Assembly: GCA_013076295.1 (NCBI GenBank)
Contig: RQOL01000616.1
Location: forward strand, 5,732,392 to 5,796,391
Direction of reading: 5' to 3'
Source of the DNA: Sanderia malayensis
Lineage: Eukaryota; Cnidaria; Scyphozoa; Semaeostomeae; Pelagiidae
DNA length: 64,000 bases
Positions within the stretch are counted from its first letter, which is position 1, and each line of letters opens with the position of its first letter. The notes beneath the pieces are model-generated. The model did no database searches. It saw only the letters and a program-made list of their open reading frames with translations, and was not told the DNA's origin. Positions 23,001 to 40,660 of the stretch are shown piece after piece. The translations under genes were made by a program, and so were the position numbers.

Positions 23001-26000
23001 AACCGATGGACTTGAAGTTGCTGCCCTTGTCGAGGTAGTCTTCTCGGGCGACTTGGGGGGCTGCTGGTCATTCTTGGAAGACGATGCCAAGGCCGTGACG
23101 GTATTAGAAGTGATCGCAAACGACAGTGGTGCTGTTGAGGAAGAGCTCGCGATTGAAGACGCTGTGGTTACAGCTGTGGTCTCTGAGCGGCTTTGGGGGG
23201 AAGCAGTAAACTTGGATGTGGATGTTTCTTCGTTCTGACGTAGATTCTTCGTCAGGCCGGATAGAATCGATGACAAATTAACTCCGTCCGGTTCATTCAT
23301 ACAACTCAATCTAGACGCATCGTTCGAAGCGGTCGATGCGAGAAAGTCCAAATCAACATCTGAGAAACCAGTCTGCAAAGGAGCATGCGCGTGGACGACG
23401 CTCGTGTTGTCCAAGCGCAGCTTTTTCACTGCGCATTCGTCCACTGTTTGTATCGGGTGAAGTCGTTTGGCTGGTGCCTTGTTGCTGCCTCCGCTGCCTT
23501 CTTGGATGACTTCGACTTGGACTTGACCGGCCGCGGCAGGAGGGTGCATGAGTGGACTGCTCCATATTGTTATTGGCGAAGATAGCGACTGGGCGCTTGG
23601 CGAAGAAAATACTGACGATGTCTCCACTGTAGAAAAACAGAACGTGCATATAATACTGTTATACATAATGCACGGTAAATAAAAGTTTCATGGCAATAAA
23701 TATTGAAAAAATATTAAAAAACATGAAGAGTTAATAGCTGATTAACAGTGACGATATTCCTTGACTTGTTTTAAAGCCTTGGTCGCTATTAATAGCTTAC
23801 TAATAGTGTTGATATTATTCTTTGATTAGTTTTAAAGCCTTGGTCGCTATTAATAGCTGATGAATAATGTTGGCATTATTCTTTGATTAGTTTTAAAGCC
23901 TTGGTGGCTACAAAGACAAATCAGTTTCGATCAAGTCTCGTGGTGACCGAACACAGAATAAGCATCATCACGTAAATACATGAATTGCTAAATATCAGAA
24001 GAAAAGGGCTATGAACCAGTAAAGCAAATAAACAGTTCAGCTTACCGGTGCTATTCTCCGTGCAACTGCTACCCACAGCAACCGAAGACGCAGCCCCGCC
24101 ACTGTTGACCAGCTGGGTCGAAGCAGCGCGAACCTGGGCGAATTGCACGAGCTGAGCCGGCTGTGGAACAATGTTGACTGCAACTGCCTTCGCCATCAAG
24201 GTTTTCGACGCCGGTTGAATCGACTTCAAACGAGGCGGTAACTTCCTGTGCACGACTGTGGTCGGTCTGGCCGTGTTGGTCAAAGCGGGAAAACATATCG
24301 TAGGTAGCTTGGCGGCGTTCATCGCAGCAACAGATTGAAACTGCGAAGCAGCAACAGTCGAAGACAAATCCAATGTCTGGTTTGCGGTGTACCTGGTTTT
24401 CACGTTGTGCAATGGTCGAGCTACGACGGGCGATTTCGGTGGAGGTAGTGCTTTCGACGCAGTGGCCGCACTAGTTCGTGGGTGCGATGATGATTTTGCT
24501 TGCGACGTCACTTGACAGCGAATCATCTTCTCGAGATCTCGCTGTGAAAGCAGAAGGAGTTTCTTGAGACTCGGCGATACTTTATTTTTAATGTCATCGT
24601 TACCAATCTCGTTTTCGTTATCATTCGATGACGTACGCGGTTGCTTCTTTTCCCAGTCGTATTCTAGTCGAATTTTGCTCGGTCTGCGTAGTGCAACGTA
24701 ACACATTTGCAGGTCCTTATCAGCCACGCTGTCTGACGTAATAGGAAATATTGTCGATTCTCCGTTGGATATCGAGTCATCCTCTGCAACGCAAGCTGAA
24801 GATTCGTCCACTGCGTCATCTGCTTTATTGTTTTCAGTTTGCGATTCGGTCCCACTCTCGACAGACAAGAAAGGCGTTTGAGCAACAACAACTGCACGTG
24901 AATCTCTTCCTGAATCTCTACCAATAACTCTCGGTGATAATAATAATGATGATGGTGGTGTGGTATCAGCAATGGCGGATCCATTGTTAGCACTTTGAGT
25001 TTGCTTCTCATTGACTGTACAACTTGCAGCAGTCGTCTGATTAACAGCAGGAGACGGTTGAGATGAATCGAAGCCAGCCTTGTTGCTTTGATCAGCATTG
25101 GATACGATTTCACTTGCACAACTGTTTGCGTGCAGCTGTTTGCTTTTCGCCGTCTCCTTTTGTCTCTCCCTCCTTTCTACCGATTCACTTCCTGCAGCCG
25201 GTGCATGCAAGGCAATGCTTGACGGATTGGGAAGGAGGTCGGCACTGACACTTTCGTATCGTTTCTGCAGCAACTTTAGTAGTGACCGTAGCTTCAGAGT
25301 GATAGGCAAACTCGGCAGACGTAGCCTCGGATTAGAAGCAATGCACTGGGCAGTCGTCCACACATTGTTTGACCTCGGATACAGCTCAACATCAATGATT
25401 TCTGGAATACTTTCAATTTCTCTACCTGATCTCTCATCGTCATCAGAAAGCTTCTTCAAGAATTTGCAAGTTGGTGGCTTCACACGAATCTTTCTACCAC
25501 GATACCGCACCGCAGTCAATCCAGTAGTGACAAGTTCATCGAGTTTCTTCAAGTCTTTTATCCCGAATCCTCCGACATCTTTCTTCCGTAATTCTCCGTA
25601 ACATATCATGCAGTATATCTCATGATTGACACGTTTACTCTCACTCGGTTGAAGTGTGATTGCCTTCGATATCTGCTTCCACGTTCGGTAGTAAAAATAC
25701 CTTATTTGATCTTTGTTGCGAGGCTCAAAATCTTTCACAGACTTTGCCCGGCATTTTGCTTTCCTCTCCATGAAAGAGTAAATCTTGTCAAAATCCTTGC
25801 CGTATTCACAAATGGCCTCAAAGAACGTATCCTTATCTGCCTTGGCCCAGTATTCCCAGTGCCGTTTCTGTTTGGCCTTATTAAAAGTTTCATCTTCATC
25901 CACCTCTGCAGAAATATTATCTGTGCAAAAAAGACAATTCATCATTAAGAGTTGATGAAATCGTTCGCTACCTGGTAACTAATCAAATTGCTACTTAGAT

Positions 26001-26417
26001 TACTAATCAAATTGCTACAAATATAACCAGTCATTAGAAATGTTGCAGCGATCCTTTCTAAGGCAGATAACAGAGACTAGGATGCTATCTTACTGGGAGC
26101 AACTGAAATCAGTTCACCTCTACTCCCTTGAAAGAAGACGAGAAAGGTACCTAGCTCTCTATACTTGGAAGATTCAAGAAGGTATAGCACCTAGAATTTT
26201 TAAGATAAAATTACCAGATTATGAGAAACGCACCTGTTTCTTCCTTTTCTTTCTTTTCATCTTCAATTCTCTGCTTTTCCCTTTCCTTGATCTTCTTTTT
26301 AACCAGTTCCTTCTTCTCACTTAGCCGTAGGCTCTTCTTCGTTCTCTTTCTTGCCAGTGTATCAAGATCACCGTTATTAGAATCCCTATTGCCGACTTCC
26401 ATCTCGAAGTTCACCAT
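20063..26417 (-). CDS. CRAMP1: Cramped-like chromatin regulator (SANT domain)
   Basis: Nuclear Cramped family; fly and human members promote linker-histone H1 transcription. Ten exons: 26234-26417, 24046-25920, 22887-23626, 22760-22790, 22480-22526, 22142-22172, 22002-22045, 21666-21696, 21361-21458, 20063-20428. They sum to 1148 codons plus stop with every phase closing. A Lys/Glu coiled N-terminus leads into the SANT region (HWEYWAKADKDTFFEAICEY, KDQIRYFYYRTWKQISKAI) and the family block (YCMICYGELRKKD, TAVRYRGRKIRVKPPTCKFL, NPRLRLPSLPITLKLRSLLK). The middle is a long Ser/Thr/Ala-rich low-complexity region. Three 31-nt exons encode ITDISLGGLLG, ASDVSIGNLL and GSDISIGTLLG. Exon 22002-22045 ends GAG before GCAAGA, so its intron is GC-AG as required by phase. 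The C-terminus is His/Ser/Gln-rich. Confidence 0.93.
20563..20678. repeat. ~19-bp minisatellite (CRAMP1 intron), left part
   Basis: Tandem copies of ACTAATACACTGACCATGC. The array resumes at 21239-21290 (gaccatgcactaatacaccg), so it was split by the element at 20679-21238. Confidence 0.85.
20679..21238. mobile_element. Terminal-inverted-repeat element carrying a RecQ-helicase fragment
   Basis: A 560-bp element with ~58-bp inverted ends differing at about two positions (AGTCTCATTACATAATCCCC at left, AGTCTCACTACATAACCCCC as inverted right end). ACT direct repeats flank it (20676-20678, 21239-21241). The plus-strand interior reads NEQETFVCAPTGSEKTLCF around 20910-20975, a Walker A motif with Gly changed to Glu. 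Near 21058-21170 it reads VLSPLSGLIVEQTKRLRDYG and then VHATFL. Both match the motif I-Ia region of RecQ-type DEAD/DEAH helicases. A frameshift and stop separate the blocks, so it is not a functional gene. Superfamily unknown. Confidence 0.8.
21239..21290. repeat. ~19-bp minisatellite, right part
   Basis: Continuation of the array at 20563-20678 after the transposon insertion. Confidence 0.7.
21754..21937. mobile_element. pogo/Tigger-like MITE, copy B (CRAMP1 intron)
   Basis: 184 bp, flanked by TA (21752-21753, 21938-21939), with ends CAGTCAAATCTGCATAGCTC and, inverted, CAGTCAACTCTGTCTAATTC. It is better preserved than copy A at 9233-9409. Confidence 0.85.
22218..22369. mobile_element. MITE of the 'TATAAGAACC' family, copy 2 (CRAMP1 intron)
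   Basis: Begins CAGTAAAAACTCGCGTGCAA and ends with the inverted ACGTTAAACACCTGTGTGTA before AGAACC. The interior CAATAGCCTATTG palindrome is shared with copy 1. Confidence 0.65.
22651..22713. repeat. 21-bp tandem repeat, three copies
   Basis: Three units close to ATCTCTTATGTAAGGCATTGG in a CRAMP1 intron. Confidence 0.8.
23731..23909. repeat. 63-bp tandem repeat, about three copies
   Basis: Units share TTTTAAAGCCTTGGTCGCTA and TTAATAGCT(g/t)A, spaced 63 bp, in the intron between the two largest CRAMP1 exons. Confidence 0.85.
26038..26224 (+). mobile_element. LINE 3'-end remnant (CRAMP1 intron 1)
   Basis: A plus-strand stretch encodes LSYWEQLKSVHLYSLERRRE and then LYTWKIQEGIAP. This is the typical C-terminal segment of CR1/jockey-like LINE reverse transcriptase proteins. 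It is a fragment only. Confidence 0.6.
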
Positions 26418-27709
26418 CTTGCATTATCCATACAAAAAAGTTGCCTGAGCCCTTCGGGAAATAATAATAATCTAATTGCTTTCAATTGATAGCAGCTAAC
26501 TAACTAGTAGATTTGCAAAAGGTGCAAATTAACTGCCTCTCTCGTTCAAGCAGCCGGTTTCATGGCTAAAAATTGAAACAATCAACCGTACTCTTGCTCG
26601 ATAGATTAACGTATGCGTTTCTGTGCTGAGTGGAAGGGAGTAAACGCAAAAATGAAAACAGCTCAACAGCTTCGCACGTTCTGTTTGCTTCTGATACATT
26701 TCATGTTTAAACAAAACTACATATGACCGAAAAAGTAATAAATTGAAGCTTTAGCTAAATTATGAGTCCAAATACTCAGCGCAGATCGAGGAAATGCAAT
26801 TATGGAACTGGGAAAGCATTGATAATGTGATTAACTTCAACTTGAAAAAACATGGACGACACCCACGGAAAAGAAGGCCTATCAATCATCGAACAATAAG
26901 CAACAAAATTTATAGTAATCGATAGGTTATCAAAGAATCATACTTACATGATGAAACTTTGAGACTCTTAAAAGGGAAATCGCAGCTCACATCATCGTAA
27001 AATATTTGAAATCTTGGAAAATAAATGAAAACAAAAGACAACAGTTTGAATAATTCTACTGCTTTTCGGTCGTTCTCATGAATTTCGCGGGAGACTGATT
27101 GTCACAGATCTCGTTATCGAGCAGCCTCGGCTTAGAACAAAGAGGATTGTTGATTGACTTTGTTGAAGACACGAAACATCTCTCCTTTTGACTAGTGCAA
27201 CAAGCAACAAAAGTTATGGAAACAGTCACTATTTCACAAATTTTATATATATCTTTCATTTCCCGTTTCCCCCAAACAATGTTTTCTTTAGAAACAGTCT
27301 GATATAATATTGACAAAACTCATTGCAATACCTTCGATATATTTGCAATATGGAAACCAGGCTTTGCGGATGGATAACAAAACTTCATTTTAACTTTTCG
27401 AATGTTACAAGAAATTTTGTCACCTGTTGTACGCAATACGAAGGAGGAGATTATTTACCGGTGGGGGCTTATTCGGAAATTTACAACATTCTTCAACATG
27501 CACCGGTGAAAAGGTTAGAACGACAACAAGCACAAAAAATTCAAATTGCAATCCAGTAAAAACGAGCTTTCATATTTAGGAATTACAAAATCTTCGAACC
27601 CAATCAGGCTTCGGTCACAGTAGGTATGCAAAAGCAAATAAAAAAACTATCAAAACAAAAAGATCATAACTGTAAAAAGTTAAAACTTGAAAGTAGCTGG
27701 TAAGTTTGT
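26418..27709. other. Spacer between CRAMP1 and the His-rich gene
   Basis: No supported gene. It includes a fragment of the GTAAATTTCCGAATAAGCCCC MITE family (about 27455-27495). A 67-codon Cys-containing reading frame (27056-27256, minus) is not supported by splice or homology signals. Confidence 0.5.
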
Positions 27710-30568
27710 TCATCCTTGGTGGGGACCTCCTATCCTTCTCAATTTTTTGCACTGGCCAAGGATACATTTGGCGAATGATATGCCGCACTTTTTCATCTTT
27801 CTCTTGCTTCCTTTAGCCTTGTGCTTGCAAATTTTAGCAAAAAGAAAGCACTAAAAATAACGGGAATTAAGAAAATAAGTTCACATCGGCCACAACAAAC
27901 GTAACTCGAAGAATAGCTGTAAATATAGAGGTAGAAATTAAAAATATGTGGCGCGATGGCATACCTTGAAAAGGGGGCCTCTTCTGTGGCAGCAAGGTCG
28001 TGGGCGAGGACCCGGACGACGAGAACCGAAGTCCGTACGAGGGCGAAAACCGACACTCACTCGTCCACCGAATTTTTTACCCAACAGAGATAACATTTTC
28101 GCGCGTGCGAGCTTTAATTTGCCGAGAAATCCCTTGAATTTGTTGCTGGCAACTTTCGCGTACCCTGTTAACGTGGAGTAGACGGGAACAATTAACTTCC
28201 TCTTTTGGGCACCGGCCGGTACCACTGGAAGGACTGTTTCACTGTGACGTCTGTGGTGGAGACATCTTATGAAGCGATGAATGCATTTCTAAAACAAGAA
28301 ACATCTACATGTTTTCATACAGGTGAGAAGCAACAGCGGAAAACCACCTTGTTGGTCTTGCGTTGCTCTCTTAATCACTATGCTAAAAACCCGTACATTT
28401 TAAGAACCAATGCGCTGAAAAACTCCAGGCTGATATTTCTTCTCAAAACAACAGAAGAAACAAAAGTCCATTGTCCTCCCCCTCTTTACAATAATTTAGT
28501 AGTGGTCACATTTGAAATTAAATATAACTGCTATTTATTGTTCCTGTTAGACACTCCATCGTGGGGCACTAGCACTATTATACACCTTACCAGAACCCAC
28601 CTAAACTCTGTTTACAGCTGGTATACAGCAAGGCCTGATATTAAAAAAGGCTTTTCCAAGTCGAGTCTATTGCTTATAAAAACCCCTGTTGTCTTCCTAT
28701 TGCTCTTCTGAAAAAGTAAGCCTAAAAGTGTCTTAAAAGTGGTTTCTTATTTGCGGGGCCTCACTGTATTGCACATATCAACAATGTATGAGAACATAGT
28801 GTCTGGCTTCGTACCTTGATAGCTGTGTGATTGCCCGATCCGTTTTTCTTCTCGACCATGGCTTCCTGGATTTCTTCCATGGGGTTGTTGTGGAACATTT
28901 CATCGAGGACGGTGTCACGTGGTTTATTTTGCATCATCTCAGTGGCATTACGGTGATGCTTGACGCAGCCAATCAGGTTCTTGAAACATCTGCAGAAAAG
29001 ACGGGGGTTGGGGCGATGTCCATGGTGGCCATGATGGCGGTGATGCCCATGATGTTCATAACGTTCGGGTTGCTCGTGATGCTCATGATGTTCATGATCT
29101 TCATGACCCCATTTACCCATCTGTAAATAACGATTACAATAATAATAATGATAAGAATATTAACAATTAGCTTGCACACAGTATCTAAAAGGTTCTCAGC
29201 CAAACTGTAGAGTCTGCGCAACAAACTTGCGCTGTAGAAAGTAGATTATGAAGATTAAATGCGCTCTTGGTAACTTTAAGAATAATATGATTTATTGCTA
29301 TGTATTATTTCATTGTAATCACCATTATTATCATTATTATTATTACTATTACTATTAAAATTATAATATATCACATTTATTTATTAATACTGGTGAACAA
29401 TGTCAAGTAGAGCTCATTAATCACATAAACAACTGACTTCTCTAAACTGATAATTTATTACTGATAAGGCCGTTTTCAAACGTGGTCACGCCTGTTCCAT
29501 TCGGACGTTGTGCCAGAAATTGAACAGAGGTGAAATCTGTCAGACGTTAGACATAGTGCTAGCGTAGTGCGATTGTATTTTACACAAGCACGGCGCAAGC
29601 ACGAAGTCTAAAGCGGGACTAATAAAATATATTCAATATACATATCGAACCATTGTCTAGTCCAATCGAATCATCAATTTGCTTACTTACTTTTGGACTT
29701 TCTTGGCTGTTCATGTCCCCTTGTCCATACTCTTTTTCTTTAAAATAAAATCATTTTAGTCGGTGTATATAAGTCGGGTAAAAAAACAATTCAAATACAA
29801 GGGAGAAAGCAAGAAATAAAGTTTTCCATCATCGCATGATTCCCTGTGTTCTACTTCTATTCCATTCCACTGGTCGACTTATTCCGTGGAAAGGTGTGTT
29901 CCGCATTTTTCCACTTCACGGGCAGCGGTATTAATTCAGAGAACAAAACATTGTCAATCACACGCAAAAGCAACACGGAACAATGGTAAGAGCTTGCTTG
30001 ACACAAAACAGGATATCGCACGGAAGAGGGGTAAAATGGCGTTGGCCTGTCTTCGAAGTTCGAATTCGAAAAAAAACCTTGATTCCTCTGATTCTGAGCA
30101 AAAACAAATTGGAGGAAAGAACAGCTAGGGCGGAAAATAAATCGACAGGCCTCACATAAACTAAATAAATTTGCGTTATTGAAGATTAAAATAATTGAAA
30201 GGAATTATTTTGTGGCCTAAAGGGAATGAACAAGGGCTCGCTCCCAAATAGATTCTGGACGGTTGCTCGAGTGCGCTCAAAAATGAGGCTTGCCTTACTT
30301 GTAAATAAAAATAAAAATATTTTCCTTGCACAACATGTGCCTTATTTTCTCAGAAGGGTGCATGTTGGGATGGAGAGACAGATGGATACAGGGACAAAAC
30401 ATATAAATGACAAAATTTAGCAAAACAGAAACAAATTGTGAGCATTCATGAAATGAAACAACATAAAAATGCTAGATAAGCAATATTAAAAATTGAATCT
30501 CATGTACCTGATGAATCAGCATAGATGCAGAGGCACAAAGCCGCAAAAATGAATAGCTGGATATTCAT
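27710..30568 (-). CDS. Secreted His-rich, Cys- and Lys-rich protein, unrecognised
   Basis: I do not recognise the family. Exons: 30508-30568 (signal peptide MNIQLFIFAALCLCIYADSS), 29691-29737, 28815-29120, 27965 to about 28230, and 27710-27850 (ends in stop). The third exon opens with a His/Glu/Gly cluster (HEHHEHHEQ, HHGHHRHHGHHGH, about 20 His in 40 residues), then FCRCFKNLIGC and an acidic helix-like segment. The fourth exon is very basic (KRKLIVPVYSTL, FKGFLGKLKLARAKMLSLLG, RRPGPRPRP). The last is Lys/Cys-rich (KICKHKAKGSKRKMKKCG, FAKCILGQCKKLRR). Exons 1-3 and 4-5 are in phase, but the join of 3 to 4 needs two more bases, so a small exon is missing or 4 starts elsewhere. Possible roles are metal binding, an antimicrobial or a mineral-matrix protein; this is speculation. 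Confidence 0.6.
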
Positions 30569-32523
30569 TTTGCAGTAGGATACTCTGTCAGTCTTTTAAA
30601 GATAACCTTGATACTGTATGCACTTTCACTTCCCTGCTGGGCTCTGCTCTAGCTCTGTTCTAGCTCTGTTCTGTGCCCTGCTTTGTTATTTTATTTTATT
30701 TGTGATGATGTATTTGTATTTATAGCCAACTTGTCAAGACATGTCTGTCGTTCGTCACCTCTGCCTCGACGTCCCAACACGTGACAGGTCAAGGGCCATT
30801 CAAACTGACGTAAAGCGCATGTCCGTTGCACATATATAATCAGCTGTCTATAAAACATTGACTGGAGATGGAGCGGAATAATGGAATGGAAAAAACATGG
30901 TCATATAACAGTAAAACCACAAAATAAATTCCTCAGCAAAGCGTTATTCTCTTAACGATTGACTTCACATTTACGGCTGCGTAAATATCTTCAGTAGAAT
31001 CCCATAAATCTTATAAATAATAGGCAACAAATATTTACGGCACCGATATGAAATGAAACATTTTATTACGGGAAATCAATGTATCAACTCCTTGTGTCTA
31101 TCAAGACAATATTTCGTACTATGGTCACTTTATCAATTTATTACATGTGGATACAAGTGCGTGCATGTTGTGGCCAGAAAAGATGAAAACACAATATTCT
31201 AAACAAACATATCAACTAACGATTTTCTCTGACTACCTCCAACTCACCCCAACAAGCCCCCATTAGCCCCAATTAAACCTATTATTGTTTTTCAGTTTTA
31301 CACTTATTATCCATGTAGCCTCATCCCCATTTCAAATCTTTACACGAGCTTGAATTTTGTATTTCTCTGCAGTCCACTCTATTCCACCCACATCCACGAA
31401 TTGACAATCCACGTTTTACATATGACATCTGCACAGTCGCATTCTTGATGGGCACTGGGTTGATGGATGTTATGATTTAGCTATCCATTGTTTGAGAAAC
31501 AGGTTTAACCCGTTCTCGTATGGCCATTCACGTGACAAATCACATGATTCATAAGGGCCATGCCAAGGAGCTTCACAGAATGAACTGTGTGCCATTAATT
31601 CCATTGTTGTCTGTTCTGCAAACCTTGCAGATAAATCAAATCACACAATGGGGTTGTACTGTTAGTTTTGCGTGAAACTTTATGTACTTTTAGATTTGTC
31701 TTGCTTTGCAAGAGCTCATTTGTTTGGAAATATAGCCTAACACAAAGAAGGTCTCAGTTAACTTCGTATCCATCGATTATGATGATGATGACAATTATGA
31801 TGGTGATGTGATTGCGTGGGACTTCACAATCCCAGTCTACGCATTTCACAATCTGACACATGGCAACCGATTGATGCGGGAATTCATGGAACAAGGAATG
31901 TCGAAATGAACAACAATTAAAACCGGAATGCCAACTAGGAGTACTATGACCTCCCACTACCCCACAACCCTACTACCCTCGATGATAGCTTCATGACAGT
32001 CTATTCCCAAACTCTCTCCATAAAATGAGCCTCCAGTTATCACGAAATGGCCATATGATCTCACCGTATATGATTCATACCCACGGATCAGCCGACATAA
32101 CGAAGTGAACTCAACCGTTCACGAACTCGGGGAAACTTCGAGAGCTTGGATATAATTAGAGAATGTAATTATAATCAATGAAGCAAGTAGCTTATACTAG
32201 TCTTTCGGAAATATCTAGTGACCAGGTCTCCGCAGATTCGCAAAAGCAAGAAAAGAGACAAAATTTGAGAGGCTTACGCAACGCAACAATGGCGCAAAGC
32301 TGTTTCGCTTTGCCAACTCTGAGCCAAAACAAACAAAAATCAATCGAAAATACTTTCTCGATTTACAGCTGGATCAAATACTCAATAAATATCTAAACCA
32401 GCTAATCAATACACATACAGTCAATATTGAAATTAAATTGAATTAAATAATAGGCTAACCTCGATTTCAAATGTTAGGAAAATCTGATTCTATCTGATTC
32501 TATCTCGCTATCAGACTCTTCAA
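30569..32523. other. Spacer upstream of the His-rich gene, downstream of HARS
   Basis: No gene seen. It has a TATA box (30717-30724, minus) and a short ATGATGATG run near 31780. The ORFs are short and unsupported. Confidence 0.55.
30717..30724 (-). promoter_or_regulatory. Candidate TATA box of the His-rich gene
   Basis: Minus-strand TATAAATA in the context GGCTATAAATACAAA, about 150 bp upstream of the ATG at 30568. Placement fits a TATA-driven, tissue-specific promoter; the start site is not known. Confidence 0.45.
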
Positions 32524-38804
<6,281 letters not shown>

Positions 38805-39188
38805 TTTGCCCTTCTCCGAATACCATAATTTTGCCTCTGCTTGATACGGAGGTTCGCACAGAAGGTCCAAAAAAATGACCCAAATTGACAACAGGGTAAA
38901 CAGTGCCCCGTTGTCACAAACCCAACCCAGGTTGTTACAACCCAAAGACAAGAATCAACAATCTCAATTCGAATTCGCAAACATTTCCAATAATCAAGGG
39001 CATCACATAAAATTACTTTTGATACAAGTTCGTTAAAACTCCTTTTCTGTGCTGAAAACCTCTTGCCTGGTGTTATTAGCATCCAGTTGAGGCATTTCAC
39101 CTTGCAGTTTCCACATTTTGCAAGAATTAAAGTGTCAACTTTCAAGTTGTCCTTCTTCAAGAGTCTCACTGAGCCATCAACAGCTTCA
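38805..39188. promoter_or_regulatory. Short spacer between POLR1D and HARS (HARS promoter region)
   Basis: 384 bp between the POLR1D stop and the HARS ATG on the same strand. It must hold the POLR1D 3' end and the HARS promoter. No TATA box is visible. Reading frames crossing it are shadows. Confidence 0.4.
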
Positions 39189-40076
39189 TTAGTTGTCACT
39201 TTCTTCTTCTGATTCATCCGACTCCATTTCCACATCATCCTTGCCACCTTGCTCTTCCCTCATCTTTTTAAATTGACCAACTGAAGTCTTTAAACAAATA
39301 AGACACACAATTGGACTACTTTAGCCACAGTTGGACCCATTCACTGCAGATAACAGGATAGAAATTCAATACACACCTCAAATGTTGAAATAACATGTTC
39401 GCTTAGCCTGTTCAGATTATCCAAACCAATCCTGAAAACATCTTTGGCACTTATATCTTGGGAAAAAACAAGACTCGGTGAATAAGAACAATTAAACCAT
39501 ATATGCATTGGCAGCAATCAATTATACAATGGTATTTTTAAGCTATAAAGCATTTGATATACCTTCCTTTGTCTGGATTCTTAAATTAATTTTGTTTTCA
39601 GATGGATGAGGAATGTTGTAGCCACAGAAATTTACTTCAGGACTGCACAGAATAAAAGTATAAGCATATCAGAGAAATCAATATGAAAAAACAATATTGG
39701 ATAAAATGATATAAGAAGACAATAAAAACTAATATGTAGTATTAATTCCACACTTTTTCATAATCATATATCTGAGAGAGTTTCCAAGTGTATGATCCTC
39801 TCCATTAAGTACAAATGTAAGACATGATTCATCTTCGTGCTGGCCCTCTAACTGCACCTTTAATGAAATGAAAAACATTTTAATACGAACATTACGTTGG
39901 TTGATTGACCTATAAGACTCGCATAGATATTCGTAGCTTTCTGTCTTTTACAGTAAATAAAATTGCATTCAACAAATTAAAGAAAACTTAATCTAAGTAA
40001 GACCGTGTAAAGGCGTGCAAAATGCATAAAAATTGAGCTCACTGCTTACCACTTCAAGTAACTTCTTTGCCTCCAT
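39189..40076 (-). CDS. POLR1D: RNA polymerase I/III subunit RPAC2 (AC19)
   Basis: Alpha-like subunit shared by Pol I and Pol III that pairs with RPAC1. Five exons: 40050-40076, 39754-39857, 39563-39642, 39377-39456, 39189-39287. They sum to 129 codons plus stop (human 133). The family signature is [20 protein letters not shown], followed by [16 protein letters not shown] and INLRIQTKE. The C-terminus is acidic and serine-rich ([16 protein letters not shown]). The start ATG opens the short first exon MEAKKLLEV. It is divergent from VAMP7, with 584 bp between the start codons. Confidence 0.96.
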
Positions 40077-40660
40077 TTTTGTCCTGTTGTTGAGAAAACA
40101 CACGTGGATATTCAATTCAATTCAACTTTTAACTTTTGACTTCGTGGAAATTACTGTGACATCACCAACTTATTTTGGTGAATGTTCGCTAACCATAAAC
40201 TGACGACTTCCATGATTTTTTTTCATCAAACGTCGAAATATTCGCAAACTCTTATTAATATTGTGTTTTTGCGTGGATTCGTTTTAATTTTAGTAAAAAC
40301 AGTAAGTATAAGCAACTTTTGGGCATTGCTACTTTTGTCTGAAAAGTTATGATCTGATGTAGATCTCAAATTACAACTACTGAATGCTCTGTTTCGATTT
40401 GGCCCACCCCTTTTCTTTCTCGTTTAATTCGTATGGCAAGATAAAATATTGTATTGCAAGCAATGATGTAAACACTTTAGCTCATGAGTTCCGAAGCCTT
40501 TGAAATTCTAAAAAGTAGTATTTATCTGAGTTTCTCCTTCACTTATATTTGATATATTTTTGTATCAAAAGGATTGGTATAATTAATAAGAAAATCTGTC
40601 CTCTTTCTTCTTGGCCACGACGTATCAAGCACAGCAGGCCTCCAAGTAAAACTCGGAACA
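40077..40660. promoter_or_regulatory. Divergent intergenic region POLR1D / VAMP7
   Basis: 584 bp between two start codons on opposite strands; a likely shared or back-to-back promoter. No repeat or gene is seen inside. Confidence 0.45.

Noticed and set aside
22780..23238. 152-codon plus-strand ORF
   Set aside because: Antisense to the CRAMP1 exon 22887-23626, which has family context and phase-matched splice sites.
25098..25601. 167-codon plus-strand ORF
   Set aside because: Lies antisense to the conserved CRAMP1 SANT-containing exon; hydrophobic shadow reading of it.
27056..27256. Minus-strand frame with a hydrophobic start and several Cys (possible small secreted peptide)
   Set aside because: Cys spacing matches nothing I know, and there is no promoter or splice support; could be chance.
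28205..28711. 168-codon plus-strand ORF
   Set aside because: No conserved motif or splice context; overlaps a MITE half-copy and the antisense of the His-rich gene.
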